Shown here in pieces: positions 1 through 11,498 of a DNA stretch of 64,000 bases; within the stretch, counting starts at the first letter, position 1, and every line of letters starts with the position of its first letter. The notes under the pieces were generated by a model. That model made no database searches. It had not been told where the DNA came from and was given only the letters and a program-made list of their open reading frames with translations. The translations under genes were made by a program, and so were the position numbers. The DNA is from Hordeum vulgare subsp. vulgare (Eukaryota > Streptophyta > Magnoliopsida > Poales > Poaceae), in NCBI RefSeq assembly GCF_904849725.1, contig NC_058524.1, positions 552,051,763-552,115,762 of the forward strand, in the 5' to 3' direction.

Positions 1-413
1 CCGCCTCTAATTTCGTGGGTGTCTAATCTGTCTATCTCATGATTTGTCTTGTTTACACCTAAGTTGTCAATATTGTCCCTCTTGGGGTGCCTTACCCCTC
101 CTTATATAGGTGGAAGGGGTAGGTTTACATGTAGAGTCCTACTAGGAGTAGGAATAGGACTAGTCTCTCTTGGGTCTTGTTTCCTTCTTGTGGGAGTGTT
201 TCCTCTTCTTGGGCCTTCTCTTGTGAGCCAACCCTCTTGGCCTCTCTATGAGCCGCCTTATGCGAGGGTGCACGCCGGGCCTTGGGCCTTTGTCGTTTGT
301 GTGAGTCGCGTGCTGAGTCAAGTATGAGCCACCCACCAGGTCACTAATGAGTCGCCAAGTCCTAGCCGGGTCATGTTTCAAGCCGGGTTACACCGCGGGG
401 TATATCCCCGACA
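1..413 (-). mobile_element. Terminal part of an unclassified LTR
   Basis: The right edge reads ...tatatccccgaca, so on the minus strand it opens TGTCGGGGATATA, a TG...CA-type LTR start. It abuts sequence that clearly belongs to an Angela-type Copia leader (from 414), so this LTR was inserted into that element. Only about 410 bp lie in the window; the rest and the second target duplication are outside. Small ORFs here have no recognisable product. The superfamily is inferred (gypsy-like start) and not proven. Confidence 0.6.
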
Positions 414-1476
414 TCTACTATATGACTCATGTTCTACCTTTCGGTCTCCTGTGTTTTGAGGCCATGTCTGTACATGCCAGGCTCATCAATTTTAAACTGA
501 GTGTTCCACATGTGCAAAAGTAGGTTGCACCCGTTGGATGCGAAAGTAGAGTCTATCACACCCGATCATCACGTGGTGTTTCGAAACAACGAACTTTCGC
601 AACGGTGCACACTCGGGGAGAACACAATTTTATCTTGAAATTTCAGTGAGGCATCACCTTATAATGCTACCGTCGTCCTAAGAAAAATAAGATGCATAAA
701 ATGATTAACATCACATGCAAATCGTAAGTGATAAGATATGGCCATGAACTTGTGCTTTTGATCTCCATCTCCATAGCACCGGCATGATCTCCATCGTCAC
801 TGGCATCACACCATGATCTCCATCATCGTGTTGCCGTCAGGATTGTCACACCAACAATGCTTCTAGTACTATTGCCACCGTTTAGCGATAAAGTAAAGCA
901 TTACATACCGCTTAATGATTGACTCGCGAGTCATGCAATAATTAAATACAACCCTATGGCTCCTGTCGATTGACGTATGCATCGACATGCAAGTTTTGAT
1001 AATCTATACAAAACATGATCATCTCATACATCACATGTAACATCACATCTTGGCCATATCATATCACATCATACCCTGCAAAAACAAGTTAGACGTCCTC
1101 TAATTTGTTGTTGCATGTTTTACGTGGCTGCTATGAGTGACTAGTAAGAACCATTCTTACCTATGCAAAGCTACACTGATGATATTTAAGTTGCTATTTA
1201 ACGTTCTACAAGGACCACCTCTGTCAAATCTGATTCAATTAAAGTGGGAGAGACACGCACCCGACAGCCATCTTTATGCAACAAGTTGCATGTCACTCGA
1301 TGGAACCGGTCTCTCATACATGGACGAGTAAGGTTGGTCTGGGCCGCTTAATCCCACAATACCACTGAATCCAAAGAAGACTAAGGAAGTAAGCAATCTG
1401 AACACCAACGCCCACAAACTCTTTTGTGTGCTACTCGTGCATGTTATATACGCATAGACCTAGCTCATGATGCCAC
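414..1476 (-). mobile_element. Untranslated leader of a minus-strand Angela-type Copia element
   Basis: Read on the minus strand, this matches the plus-strand leader at about 33488-34520 of the second Angela-type element almost from end to end, including the stretch 'gactcatgtt' at 425-434 against 'aacatgagtc' near 34508. It lies directly downstream of the 5' LTR at 1477-3210 and contains no gag. The element is cut at 413/414 by the LTR to the left, so gag and pol lie beyond the window or on the far side of that insertion. Confidence 0.75.
1463..1475 (-). other. Primer-binding site of the minus-strand Copia element
   Basis: On the minus strand the sequence after the LTR is TGGCATCATGAGC, one base from the LTR edge. 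This is a diverged form of the TGGTATCAGAGC site complementary to initiator tRNA-Met that Copia elements use. The same site follows the LTR at 33487. It fixes the LTR at 1477-3210 as the 5' LTR. Confidence 0.75.
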
Positions 1477-3210
1477 TGTTGGGGAACGTTGCATGGGAAA
1501 CAAAACAATTCCTACACTTACCAAGATCAATCTATGGAGACTAGCATCTACGAGATGGGGGAGTGCATCTACACACCCTTGTAGATCGCTAAGAGGAAGT
1601 GTATATAACGCGGTTGATGTAGTTGTACGTCATCACGATCTAATCGCGATCCGTCCTGATCTAGCGTTGAACGGACGATACCTCTGCGTTGAGCACACGT
1701 GTAGCTCAATGACATCTCCTCCTTCTTGATCAAGCAAGAGAGGAAGGATAAGTAGATGGGATCTCAACCAGTACGACGACATGGTGAAGATGATGGGTGA
1801 GCGGTGCCAGCAAGGATTCACCAAGTGCTGCCTGAACCGATCTAAGGGGAAAAAGGAGTTATGGGAGAGGTAGGGCTGCCACCAGGGTGTGGGAATTGGT
1901 GTGTTCTGCCCCTCCCTCTCGCCCACTATATATAGGAGGCAAGGTGGAGGGTTGGGTCGCAGCGTTAGCCCCTCCTCCAAGGAGTGGGCATGGGCCTAGG
2001 GAGGTTTCCTCCCTCCCCAAGGCACCTAGGAGGTGCCTTCCCCTTTAGGGATTCTTCCCTCCCAACCGTATGGCCCTTGGAGGCTGGCCCAACAAGACTT
2101 GGACACCCCTTACAGTCCATGCACATCCTAGGGGATGCACAAACCCTTCTAGAACCTTCCAGAAGCTTCCCAGTACAATATCGAAAAACCCGAAACTTTT
2201 TCGATGGTCAAAATATGACTTCTCATGTATAAATCTTTACACCCGGACCATTTTGGAGCTCCTCATGACTTCCGGGATCTCTTCCTAGACTCCGAACAAC
2301 ATTCGGTCACCACTGTACATATCCCAGTACTACTCTAGCATCATTGAACGTTAAGTGTGTAGACTCTTGGGGTTCAAGAACTACGCAGACATGACCGAGA
2401 CACCTCTATGGTCAATAACCAATAGCAATACCTGGATGGCCATATTCGTTCGTACATATGCTACAAAAATCTTTATCGGTCGAACCATGATGTTAAGGAT
2501 TCGATCAATCCCGTATGGAGTTCCCTTTGTCCATAGGTATGTTACTTTCCCGGGATTCGATCGTTGGTATCTGCATACCTAGTTCAATCTCGTTACCGAC
2601 AAGTGTCTTTACTCGTTCCGTAATATAAGATCCGATGACTAACTGCCTAATCACATTGCTTGCAAGATTCTCGTGATGTTGTATCACCGAGTGGGCCCCA
2701 AGATACCTCTTCGTCATACGGAGTGACAAATCCCAGTCTTGATAAATGCCAACTCAACACACACCCTCAGAGCTACGTGTAGACAATCTTTATAGTCACA
2801 CAGGTACATTGCGACATTTTACACACACAAGGTACTCCTCCTGTGTCAGTGAGTTGCATGATCTCATGGTCATAGGAACAGATACTTGACATGCAGAAAA
2901 AAATAGCAACAAACTGACACGATCATATGCTACGTCCATAGTTTGGGTATTGTCCATCACATCATTCTCCTAACGATGTGATCCCGTTATCAAATGACAA
3001 CTCATGTCTATGGCTAGGAAACCTTAGCCATCTTTGATCAATGAGCTAGTCTAGTAGAGGCTCACCAGGGACATGGTGTTGTTTATGTATCAACACATGT
3101 ATTTGAGTTTCCGATCAATACAATTGTAGCATGGATAATAAACGATTATTATGAACAAGGAAATATGATAATAACTAATTTATTATTGCCTCTAGGGCAT
3201 ATTGCCAACA
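1477..3210 (-). mobile_element. 5' LTR of Angela/BARE1/WIS-type Copia element
   Basis: The plus strand starts tgttggggaacgttgcatgg and ends ctagggcatattgccaaca, the reverse complement of the Angela/BARE1 LTR (TGTTGGAAATATGCC... to ...CGTTCCCCAACA). The length, 1734 bp, fits the family. The flanks are the leader on the left and CACTA TNP2 sequence on the right (3211), so the element was inserted into a CACTA transposase gene. Small ORFs inside the LTR are chance ORFs. Confidence 0.9.
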
Positions 3211-4625
3211 CCATTTGGCTTCCTGTCGAATATAAAGGTATTAATAAATATGGCATAGGAAAAATTCCAACACCTAAAGTCTCATGACTGCCATGTGATT
3301 ATGATGCAATGACTTCCAGTTGCATTGAGGGGGATACTACCTGAAAATGTTTGAGTACCCATTGTGAAGCTATGTGCATTCCTCAATGCAATTTGTGAGG
3401 AGGTAATCGATCCAGAAATCCTACTAAGGTTACAGAATGATTTGGTTCAATGTCTTGTTAGTTTCGGGTTAGTGTTCCGACCATTCTTCTTCAATATTAT
3501 GACACACGTCCTAGTTCACCTAGTCGAAGAGATTACCATTCTGGGTCCTGTATTTTTACACAATTTTTTCCTCTTTGAGAGGTTCCTGGGAGTCTTAAAG
3601 TAATATTTTCATAACCGTGCTAGGCCAGAAGAAAGTATCTCCAAGGGTTATGGAACAAAGGAGATTATTGAGTTTTGTGTTGACTTTATTCTTGACCTCA
3701 AGCCGATTGGTGTTCCTCAATCGCAGCATGTGGGGAGACTAAGTGGAAAAGGCATGCTAGGAAAGAAAGCAGTAATAAGTATGGACGGATAGTGTACGCT
3801 CCACCTTACACAATTTTACGAAATTCCACCTTGGTGGCTGTGTATATCGAGCAACACGTGTATAGTGTACGCTCCAAGAACCCAGAGTAGTCTGACTCCT
3901 CAATTAAATGTACACACATTGTGACTTTTGGCGGTTGTTTGTAAACACATCTCATGAATAACACCATTGTTGAATATGATCTATACTTGTTGGTCAAGTC
4001 ACCATCTTCTACTATACTGACTTTCCAAGGGTACGAGATAAATGAGAATACATTTTACACGATCGCCCAAGATAAAAAGAGCAACAACCAAAATGGTGGT
4101 GTCTGCTTTGAAGAAACATACAACAATGTGAAAAGGTACACATATTATGGTTACATATAGGATATATGGGAACTTGACTATGGAAGTTCTTTTAAGGACC
4201 CTTTGTTTCGGTGCAAATGGGTCAATCTGACGGGAGGCGAGATAAAGGTAGAGTCGCAGTACGAAATGACAAAAGTGTATGTCAACTATCTTGGGTACAC
4301 AAATGAACCATTCGTCCTAGCCAATGATATGGCTCAGGTTTTCTATGTGAAGGGCATGTGTACAAAACCGAGAAAACATAAAATAAGGAAGCGAATACAT
4401 CATACGATGGGCCAAGCGCCACATAGTTATTTTAGGGAAAGGAAACACCGTGGGAGTGGAGGACAAGACAAACATGTCAGAAGATTATAATAAGTTGAAA
4501 TTCCTCCCTTCAAAGTGAACACTAACCCAAGCATCCTCTTAAATGAAGAAGATTCTCCATGGTTACAACACCATCATAGACAAGAAACATACGTGAAGAA
4601 AAAAGTCTTATACCCCAAGATCCTA
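3211..4625 (+). pseudogene. CACTA transposase TNP2, C-terminal part (broken)
   Basis: This is the 3' part of a TNP2-type transposase, which would cut and rejoin CACTA element ends in the nucleus. Translated pieces match, residue for residue in many places, the longer minus-strand copy at 40041-41819. The motif KLCAFLNAICEEVIDPEILL at about 3364 leads into a DUF4218-like stretch (FFFNIMTHVLVHLVEEI). A DUF4216-like stretch (FRCKWVNLTGGEIKVESQYE) lies at about 4206. Stops and frameshifts separate three ORFs (3364-3603, 3954-4160, 4203-4490), so no full protein can be made. The N-terminal and catalytic part is missing because the Copia LTR ending at 3210 interrupts the gene. It is probably the first gene of the CACTA relic whose second gene lies at 16530-19062. 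Confidence 0.85.
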
Positions 4626-5585
4626 CTCTAGGATGTGACCGGCTTCACCGTCATCACTTTCTCTCTAGTGAGTTTTCGGACTTATAGCTGGAAAGTCCCA
4701 CTTCGAACAAACTGGAGGGAATCTTGGTAAAGAGTTAGAGTATACATGTGTTTGGGGTGTTCCTAGGGGTTACTCTAACAGAATCAAGCAAAAAAATTTA
4801 CTTTGCTACCCCCTTCTGACAAAAGAATCTTTGTAAGAGCTAGGGCATTTTGGCATTTGAAACATGATTTTTGAATAATTATGTATTAAGTTATGAATTT
4901 TCAAAATTAGAAATTATCCATGTCCTTTTCGTATTTTAATTATATAGAGGAGTTAATCAATGCAATTTCTGTATTTAATAAATAAGTGCAAAATTAATTA
5001 TGGAGTTTCCTCTAAAAAATGATACTCTATAGTTGGTAGAGATCTTCAAGATAAATCGAGAGAAATTTGAATCAACTCATTTGTTTTAGTTTTAAAATTG
5101 GTATGCATTTTACAAGAATTAATTACAATCTGTAAAATTGAATGTGTCAAATAATTTCTTCAAAATGAAAATTAAAACTCTACATGTTGACTAACACAAA
5201 CATAATATAATTTGGAAAAATAATACCAAGAAAACACAAACTAAAATAATTAAAACAAAGGAAAATGGTATAAAACTAAAAGAGCTAACAAAATATGATT
5301 TTGATTAAAACACCTATTCAAAATGTACTAAAAACTTCCAAATTGAACATACTGATAAAGCACACTAATATTAAATAGCAGGGAAATAATCACTCAAAAA
5401 TCTATTTTTAAACTAAGGTTATTCACTAATTATTGATTCACACAAATTTCAACTATTTAAATTTCAAAACTACTAGCACTAAGAGAAAGTTTATAATTTT
5501 TGTGACCTAAAGCAAAAATATTAACTCAAAAACTCTAAATATTCTAAGAGTTTTTCAAAATCTAACAAACAGAAACGGTTTTGAA
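4626..5585. other. AT-rich non-coding part of the CACTA relic
   Basis: No gene seen. This is about 960 bp of AT-rich sequence between the transposase end and the subterminal-type repeats. It occupies the same place as the AT-rich tract beside TNP2 in the complete CACTA element (37580-38076 and 39040-39530). Confidence 0.5.
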
Positions 5586-5837
5586 AACAGAAAATAAAAA
5601 GGAACCTTTAGTCCCGGTTGTAACCACCAACCCGGACTAATGGTTCCTTCTCCCGCGCGGAATTTGCATTGTCGAAAAGAAGGACGTTTAGTCCCGGTTC
5701 GTGGCTGGAGCCGGGACTGAAGGGCGTTTAGTCCCGGTGCGTGGCTGGAGCCGGGACTAAAGGTCTTGTGTATATAACTGCATGTTCTCCCGGTGCCAGC
5801 CACCACCCGTGGAGAAGAATCAACTCTATATATATAA
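5586..5837. repeat. CACTA subterminal-type repeats (agtcccggtt/ccgggacta)
   Basis: At least three inverted pairs of the motif agtcccggt...ccgggactaa occur between 5608 and 5765, with cores such as gtggctggagccgggact. They are followed by a TATATA-containing stretch. The same motif decorates the complete CACTA element (35040-35240, 43795-44070). No ctactagtg terminus follows, so this is an internal or truncated block. Confidence 0.75.
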
Positions 5838-6142
5838 TAAATTATTCCTCACCCGAGGTAATTTTACGATCATTTCATAAATAAATTACATTTGAAATGC
5901 AAATAGTTACATTTATCTTGATTCACTACGTAAAATTTGACATAAGAAAACAAAAATATAGGTCATAAGACTAGAAAAATTGCATTTTATGTATAATTTA
6001 CATCGTGTTTTTATGTTTGTAATTTTACATGACATATTTTTTTTAATGGTGACTATGTATTTTCTTACGCTCCCTTTTTACGTATGAGATAATATTAAAA
6101 TTTACATAACGTAAAATTATGGTGTATTGATGTAAAAATAGA
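5838..6142. mobile_element. MITE-like element, left part (split by the gypsy insertion)
   Basis: It starts attattcctcacccgagg. The sequence at 16090-16104 reads ggggtgaagaataat, the inverted counterpart of that start. Removing the gypsy element (6143-16089) would join ...aaaatagagggg to ggggtgaagaataat... and give an AT-rich element of about 320 bp with inverted ends. It has no coding capacity. Superfamily unknown; ends of this sort suit a MITE or a small Mutator-type element. Confidence 0.45.
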
Positions 6143-7718
6143 GGGGATCGCGGCAGTTTTCGAGGGTAGAGTATTCAACCCAAATTTGTTGGTTCGACAC
6201 GATGGGAGTGAAAGGATATTCTCCAGTATTAGCAGTTGAGTTTTCGGCTCAACCACACTTGAAAGATTAGTATCTGCAAGCAGGATATAAGCAGCAAAGG
6301 TAGTATGATAGCAACGGTGCTAGGAAAGAATCTGTTGACGGTAGATTATTCCTAACAGAAATATCAATGGCGCCAGTAAAGTATTGTAGCAGGTAGTAGC
6401 AGTGTAACGAGTAACAGAAGTACCAAGGAACAACAATAGTGACAGCAGTAGCAAGTAGCAACAGTAGCAAGTAATAGCAGTAGCAAGTAACAGTGGTAGC
6501 AATAGTAGTGGCAGCCGTAGCAGGACAAAGCAAGTAACAGCAACAGCAAGTAACAGTGGCAGCAACAGTAGTAACGTCAAAGCAAGCAACAATGGCTGTG
6601 GGACAAACTCGTAGGCAATGGAGCGGTGATTTGTTGGATGACATTCATCATGCAACAGTTATAACACGGAGAGATATGTGGCTAGCTCACGTTCGTCAAT
6701 GTGATGTAGGCATGCATTCCGCGTGTAGTCATACGTGCTTAGGGAAAAGAACTTGCATGACATCTATTGTCCATCCCTCCCGTGGCAGCGGGGTCCAAAT
6801 GGATACTACAGGATATTAAGGTTCTCCTTTTAATAAAGAACCGGACCAATGCATTAGCACTTGGTGAACACATGAACTCCTCAAATTATGGTCTTCACCG
6901 GGAGTGGTTCCGGTTATTGTCACTCCGGGGTTGCCGGATCATAACACATAGTAGGTAACTAAAACTTGCAAGATCGAATCTAAAACACACATATATTGGT
7001 GACAACATAATAATTTCAGATCTGAATTCATGGCACTCGGGCCCTAGTGACAAGCATTAAGCATGGCAAAGTAGTAGCAACATCAATCTCAGAACATAGT
7101 GGATACTAGGGATCAATCCTCGTCAAAACTAACTCGATTACATGATAGATCTCATCCTACTCATCATTGCCCAGTGAGCCTAAGAATAGATTACTCACGA
7201 ACGATGAAGAGCTTCATGGAACTGGAGAGGGAAGAAGGTTGATGATGACGATGACGACGATCTCCTTGATCCGGAGCCCAAAACGGACTCCATATCTGCC
7301 CTCCAGGGCAAGAACGGGATGTGGCGGCGCCTCTGGATCGTGAAACGCGATGAACTCTTGTCTATGGATTTTTTCCGGGACAAAAGGGAATAAATAGCGC
7401 TGGAATTGGGGGCGGCAGAGCCACAAGGGCCCCATAACCCTAGTAGCCGCGGCCATGTGGGCGCGGCTACACGGCTTGTGGCCCACTGGCCCGTCCCCTC
7501 CGGTGGACCTTTGCGCAGGTATTTTTCATATTTTCCAGGAATATTATCCGTAAATTTTCAGGACGTTTCGAGAACTTTCATTTCTGCACAAAAACAACTC
7601 CATGGCAATTCTGCTGAAAACAGTGTCAGTCCGTGTTAGTTCCATTCAAATCATGCAAATTAGAGTCCAAAACAAGGGCAAAAGAGTTTGGAAAAGTAGA
7701 TACGATGGAGACGTATCA
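6143..7718 (-). repeat. 3' LTR of the gypsy element (end-truncated)
   Basis: It aligns with the other LTR from 6152/14525 onward and ends ...gagacgtatca. About 60 bp present in the other LTR (14463-14524) are absent here. The junction falls in a shared ggg(g)atc, which suggests a small deletion through microhomology. It contains a low-complexity stretch of agtagcaagtaacag units (6396-6590) and the TATA-like reverse complement of aataaatagc near 7388. Confidence 0.85.
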
Positions 7719-7733
7719 ACTCCCCCCAGCTTA
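7719..7733 (-). other. Polypurine tract
   Basis: On the minus strand AAGCTGGGGGGAGT directly precedes the LTR start TGATACGTCTCC. This is the expected primer for plus-strand DNA synthesis and fixes 6143-7718 as the 3' LTR. Confidence 0.8.
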
Positions 7734-9701
7734 AAACCTTGCTTGTCCTCAAGCAACTCAGTTGACAAACTGAAAGAGAAAGAAAAACTTTGACAAACTT
7801 TGTTTGATCTTGTTGTTGCAACTATGTCTAACTCATAACCAGAATTCAGCAAGATCACAAGTTAACCACATAAGCAAGTGACACAAAGGTCTCACGGTAA
7901 ATTAATATGAATGGCATAATCAGCTAGCGAGCAAATATTAGTGAGTTTCAGATACCAACAATTCAATCAAAACAAGCATTAAGCAATATGAATAGGTGGT
8001 ATCTCGCTAGCTCTTTCTGAGACTGCAAAACATAAATGCAGAGCACTTTCAAAGATCAACGGCTGACTAAACATTGTAATTCATAGCAACGAAGATCAAG
8101 TCATAGTCATACTCAATATCAATCAAAAGCAAAGCATAAAAATGACAAAGGTGCTCTCTAATTGGTGCTTATATAAGAAGAGGATCACTCAACAGGAAAA
8201 TAAATAGACAGGCCCTTCGCAGAGTGAAGCATTGATTTGCAGAGGTGCCAGAGCTCAAGCTTTGAAAACAGAGATAATAATTTTGGGTGGCATGCTTTCA
8301 TTGTCAACGCAATGACCAAGAGTTCTCAATATCTTCCCAAATAGAAAAGTAAAGTTTTAACTCCCCCACCACCAATCAATCACACTCCACGGCTAGCCGA
8401 ATCTTCAGGTACCGTCCATACTAACATCAATCCGGGGGGGAGTCTTGTTTTATAGTTATGTTTTCTATTTAAGCGTGGAACTGGGCATTCCAATTACCGG
8501 CCCCTTTCTCGTGAATGACAGTGAATAAACACATGCCGAGGATAACACGCCTAACATGGAAGATACCAATAGCCCCTGTCACCACATGAACGGTTCGGGC
8601 ATGCAAAACATATTATTTCTTGAAGGTTTAGAGAACGGCATATGCAAATTTACTTGGAACGGCAGGTAGATACCGCAAATAGGTAGGTATGGTGGACTCT
8701 CATGGAAAAACTCTTGGGTTTATGGAAGTGGATGCACAAGCAGTATTCCGCTTAGTACAAGTGAAGGCTAGCAAAAGACTGGGAAGCGACCAACTAGAGA
8801 GCGACAATAGTCATCAAGATGCAATGAGTTTGACTAACATTGAGTGCAAGCATGAGCAGGATATAAATCACCATGAACACGAACATCATAGAGGCTATGT
8901 TGATTTTGTTTCAACTAGATGCATGAACATGCGCCAAGTCAAGCCACTTGAATCATTCAAAGGAGAATACCATCCTATCATACTACATCATAGTCATCTC
9001 AAAATCTATGTTGGCATTCAAGACAAACCATTATAAGCTCCTAGCTAATTAAGCATGGCATCAGAAACTATGATCTCTAAGTTGTCATTGCAAACATGGT
9101 TCTCTCTCAATAAAGCTGAATCTAGGACGACAAGCTAGTCATATTTACAAAAACAAAATAGATAGAGTTCATACCAGCTTTTCCAGTCTCAGTCACTTCA
9201 TCATATATCATCATTATTGCCTTTCACTTGCACGATCGAACGATGTGAACAATAAAAAGAGTGCTCATGCATTGGACTAAGCTGAATCTGCAGGCAAACA
9301 CAAAGGAGAAGACAAAGTAATATGGCTCTTTTAACAAATGAACATGTATGCATGCGAGAGCCACTAAACATTGTAACCATGGTCTTCTACCTCGACTCAA
9401 AGAAAAAGAAAACTATTTACACGGGAAAGCTCCCAACAAGCAAAAGAAGAAAGGGAAATCTTTTTGGGTTTTCTCAAAAGTACACAAAACAAGAAAACGA
9501 AAATAAACTAGCATGGATAATACAGTGGCAAAGTGTAAACACCGACTAACAAAGTGAAAGCATAAGCATGAATGTAAAGTTGGTGCAAACACATACTCCC
9601 CCAAGCTTACGCTTTTGGCCTAGCTTGGTCTACTCCCAAGGAGGGAAATAACCAACTTCGGGATACTCCGGAGCGGACTGTGGATGCCACTGCTATGTGA
9701 G
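7734..9701 (-). other. Long non-coding 3' region of the gypsy element
   Basis: About 2 kb between the extra ORF and the 3' LTR. I see only short ORFs with no recognisable motif (for example 8689-9036 on the plus strand) and no pol remnant on either strand. In an autonomous relative pol would be expected between protease and 3' LTR. Confidence 0.55.
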
Positions 9702-10697
9702 CTACTCTGGCTCCCACTGATAAACTAACATCTGGTACTCGACTGGCGGCTCGGGCACGGGAACTTGTGGTTGGGCCAAGCCCCAATATGCGTAGATGTC
9801 CGAGGGCATAATAGTGTACCTGCTTGCATGAAGATTGAACAAAGAAGGAGCAGGCAAAGTAATAGTCTCAGGAGTACCCTGCCTAAATACCAGGTTATAA
9901 ATCATCCTTCCAACTATATCTCTATCAAGAAAGACATGGAGAAACATGCTATCGTAATCTAGATATCTCTCGGGAAGAAGCATCTCTTCTTCCTCCTCGA
10001 GTCTAATGGGTATCTCAAAGTGTCTGGCAAGACGGGTAGCATAAATACCTCCATAGACAACACCTCTAGAACGGTTAAGGTTCAACCGTTGAGCTACTAT
10101 CGCGCCCAAGCTATAAGTTTTATCGTTATGAAGGGCTTCACGCAAGACCGCAAGATCTGGGGAACTAAGTGACCCAGCCTTCCCATGGCCAATCAAACAT
10201 TTTCCCACAAATAGTGAGAAGTACCGAAGCACGGGAAAATGAATGCTAGCAGCTCTAGCGCAAGACACTCCTCTTTCCTCTCCTACAGCGATTGTACCAA
10301 TGAAAGCTCCCAAGTCCCGTGGACGAGGTTCATGAATATCCCCAACGTAAGGTAATTTGCAAACATTGCAAAAATCCTGTAGTGTCATGCGTTGGGGGAT
10401 ATCGTATAACATGAACTCAACCATAGGAGGATTCTTCCTCGGATAAAAGTTGAAGCTTTGAACGAAAATATTGGTCAGGAGGAGGTATTGTGGGCACTTA
10501 TCTTCAACGAAGGCGGTAAGGCCTGCATTCTCCACCAAGTAATAAAAGTCTTCATAAAGCCCAGCGGCGCGCAAAAATTCATCACTTGGCCACTCCCACG
10601 CTCGAACTTCTGTGACTTGAGGAACCACGTACTTGGGGTGGTTGTTCTCATCCTCCTTGCGGTTACGGCTTGAAGAGCCTCTCAAGAACCTCCTCAT
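9702..10697 (-). CDS. Extra retrotransposon ORF, plant-transposon-protein type
   Basis: This is an intact 331-residue ORF on the element's coding strand, starting MRRFLRGSSSRNRKEDENNH. The protein has a basic N-terminus, then a globular stretch with repeated aromatic/acidic motifs (VRAWEWPSDEFLRAAGLYED, MTLQDFCNVCKLPY, RYLDYDSMFLHVFLDRDIVG). It resembles the 'putative plant transposon protein' ORFs found in pol-less gypsy elements of grasses, which are annotated near plant retrotransposon gag-like ORF1 proteins. No catalytic motif is visible. The ORF has no stop over nearly 1 kb while gag and protease beside it are interrupted, so it is either younger or was kept longer. Function unknown. The start is the first Met after upstream stops. 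An LTR-like segment lies about 390 bp upstream (11085-11290). Confidence 0.65.
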   Translation of the reverse strand: MRRFLRGSSSRNRKEDENNHPKYVVPQVTEVRAWEWPSDEFLRAAGLYEDFYYLVENAGLTAFVEDKCPQYLLLTNIFVQSFNFYPRKNPPMVEFMLYDIPQRMTLQDFCNVCKLPYVGDIHEPRPRDLGAFIGTIAVGEERGVSCARAASIHFPVLRYFSLFVGKCLIGHGKAGSLSSPDLAVLREALHNDKTYSLGAIVAQRLNLNRSRGVVYGGIYATRLARHFEIPIRLEEEEEMLLPERYLDYDSMFLHVFLDRDIVGRMIYNLVFRQGTPETITLPAPSLFNLHASRYTIMPSDIYAYWGLAQPQVPVPEPPVEYQMLVYQWEPE

Positions 10698-11498
10698 CTT
10701 TTCCCTCTTCTAACTCTGAAAAAAATCTGAAATTTTTAGAGACTTCGAAAGAAAAGTGAGTAAGGATTAACCCAACTCGTAGCAACTACTCCTACTAGTG
10801 CCTAGAGACCGTATCACGCGCTAAAACTACTTGGGACCAGCTAAAATCAACATTTCAAGCTCAAGAACAGGGTCACCAAGGTAGCAAGAATACGCGAAGG
10901 ATAAAGCACTAGAGTAGAAACTAATTGGACCAATGGAGGAGTCACTTACCAAGGAGTAATTTCCCCAAAACGGTTCGAAGAATGGTGCTTTGAGCGAGGA
11001 GATCGAAAATCACAGCCAACTGAGCAAGAACACGGGTTTGAGCTGCGAAACGATTTTTTCTAGAGGTAGAAGAAGAGGATGGGAGCTGGAATGAGTGGAG
11101 GGGCTCCCTGTGGGCCCCACAAGCTTGGTAGCTGCGACCAGGGGGAGGACGCGGCTACAGGGCTTGTGGCCCACTGGTGTGGCCCCCAGGCCAGCTCTGA
11201 GTCCCAGTATTTTTCAAAAAATCCAGAAAAATCGTATTTGATTTTCAGGACCATCGGAGAACTTTTATTTTCGGGGTACTTTTCTCTGGGACGCTAAAAC
11301 AGAAAACAGGGAAAACTAAACTAAATCTATCATTTTTCTTCTAAGCAACAGAAAGTGAAAGCTTAAAACAGAGTTATGTGACTCCTTGATTCATCCATTT
11401 CATGGTCATCGAAAGAAATCCGTCAATGGGGTTGAGCAAATCCCCTCGACAAAACTTTTTCGAATTGCAAAAGGAAAGGGAGAATTGTCGAATAGCCA
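10698..11498 (-). other. Spacer with an LTR-like segment (11085-11290)
   Basis: Non-coding spacer between protease and the extra ORF. Its middle resembles part of the element's own LTR (compare 7400-7600 and 15775-15960). Shared landmarks are ccccacaagc, gcgcggctac / gcggctacag, cttgtggcccactgg, gtatttttca and ttttcaggac. The similarity is imperfect, with many small differences. On the coding strand the segment lies upstream of the extra ORF. The LTR's TATA-like position is not preserved. Confidence 0.55.

Noticed and set aside
6267..6655. Cys/Leu/Tyr-rich ORFs in the gypsy LTR, and their twins at 14640-15027
   Set aside because: They arise from the agtagcaagtaacag low-complexity tract within both LTRs, in several frames at once.
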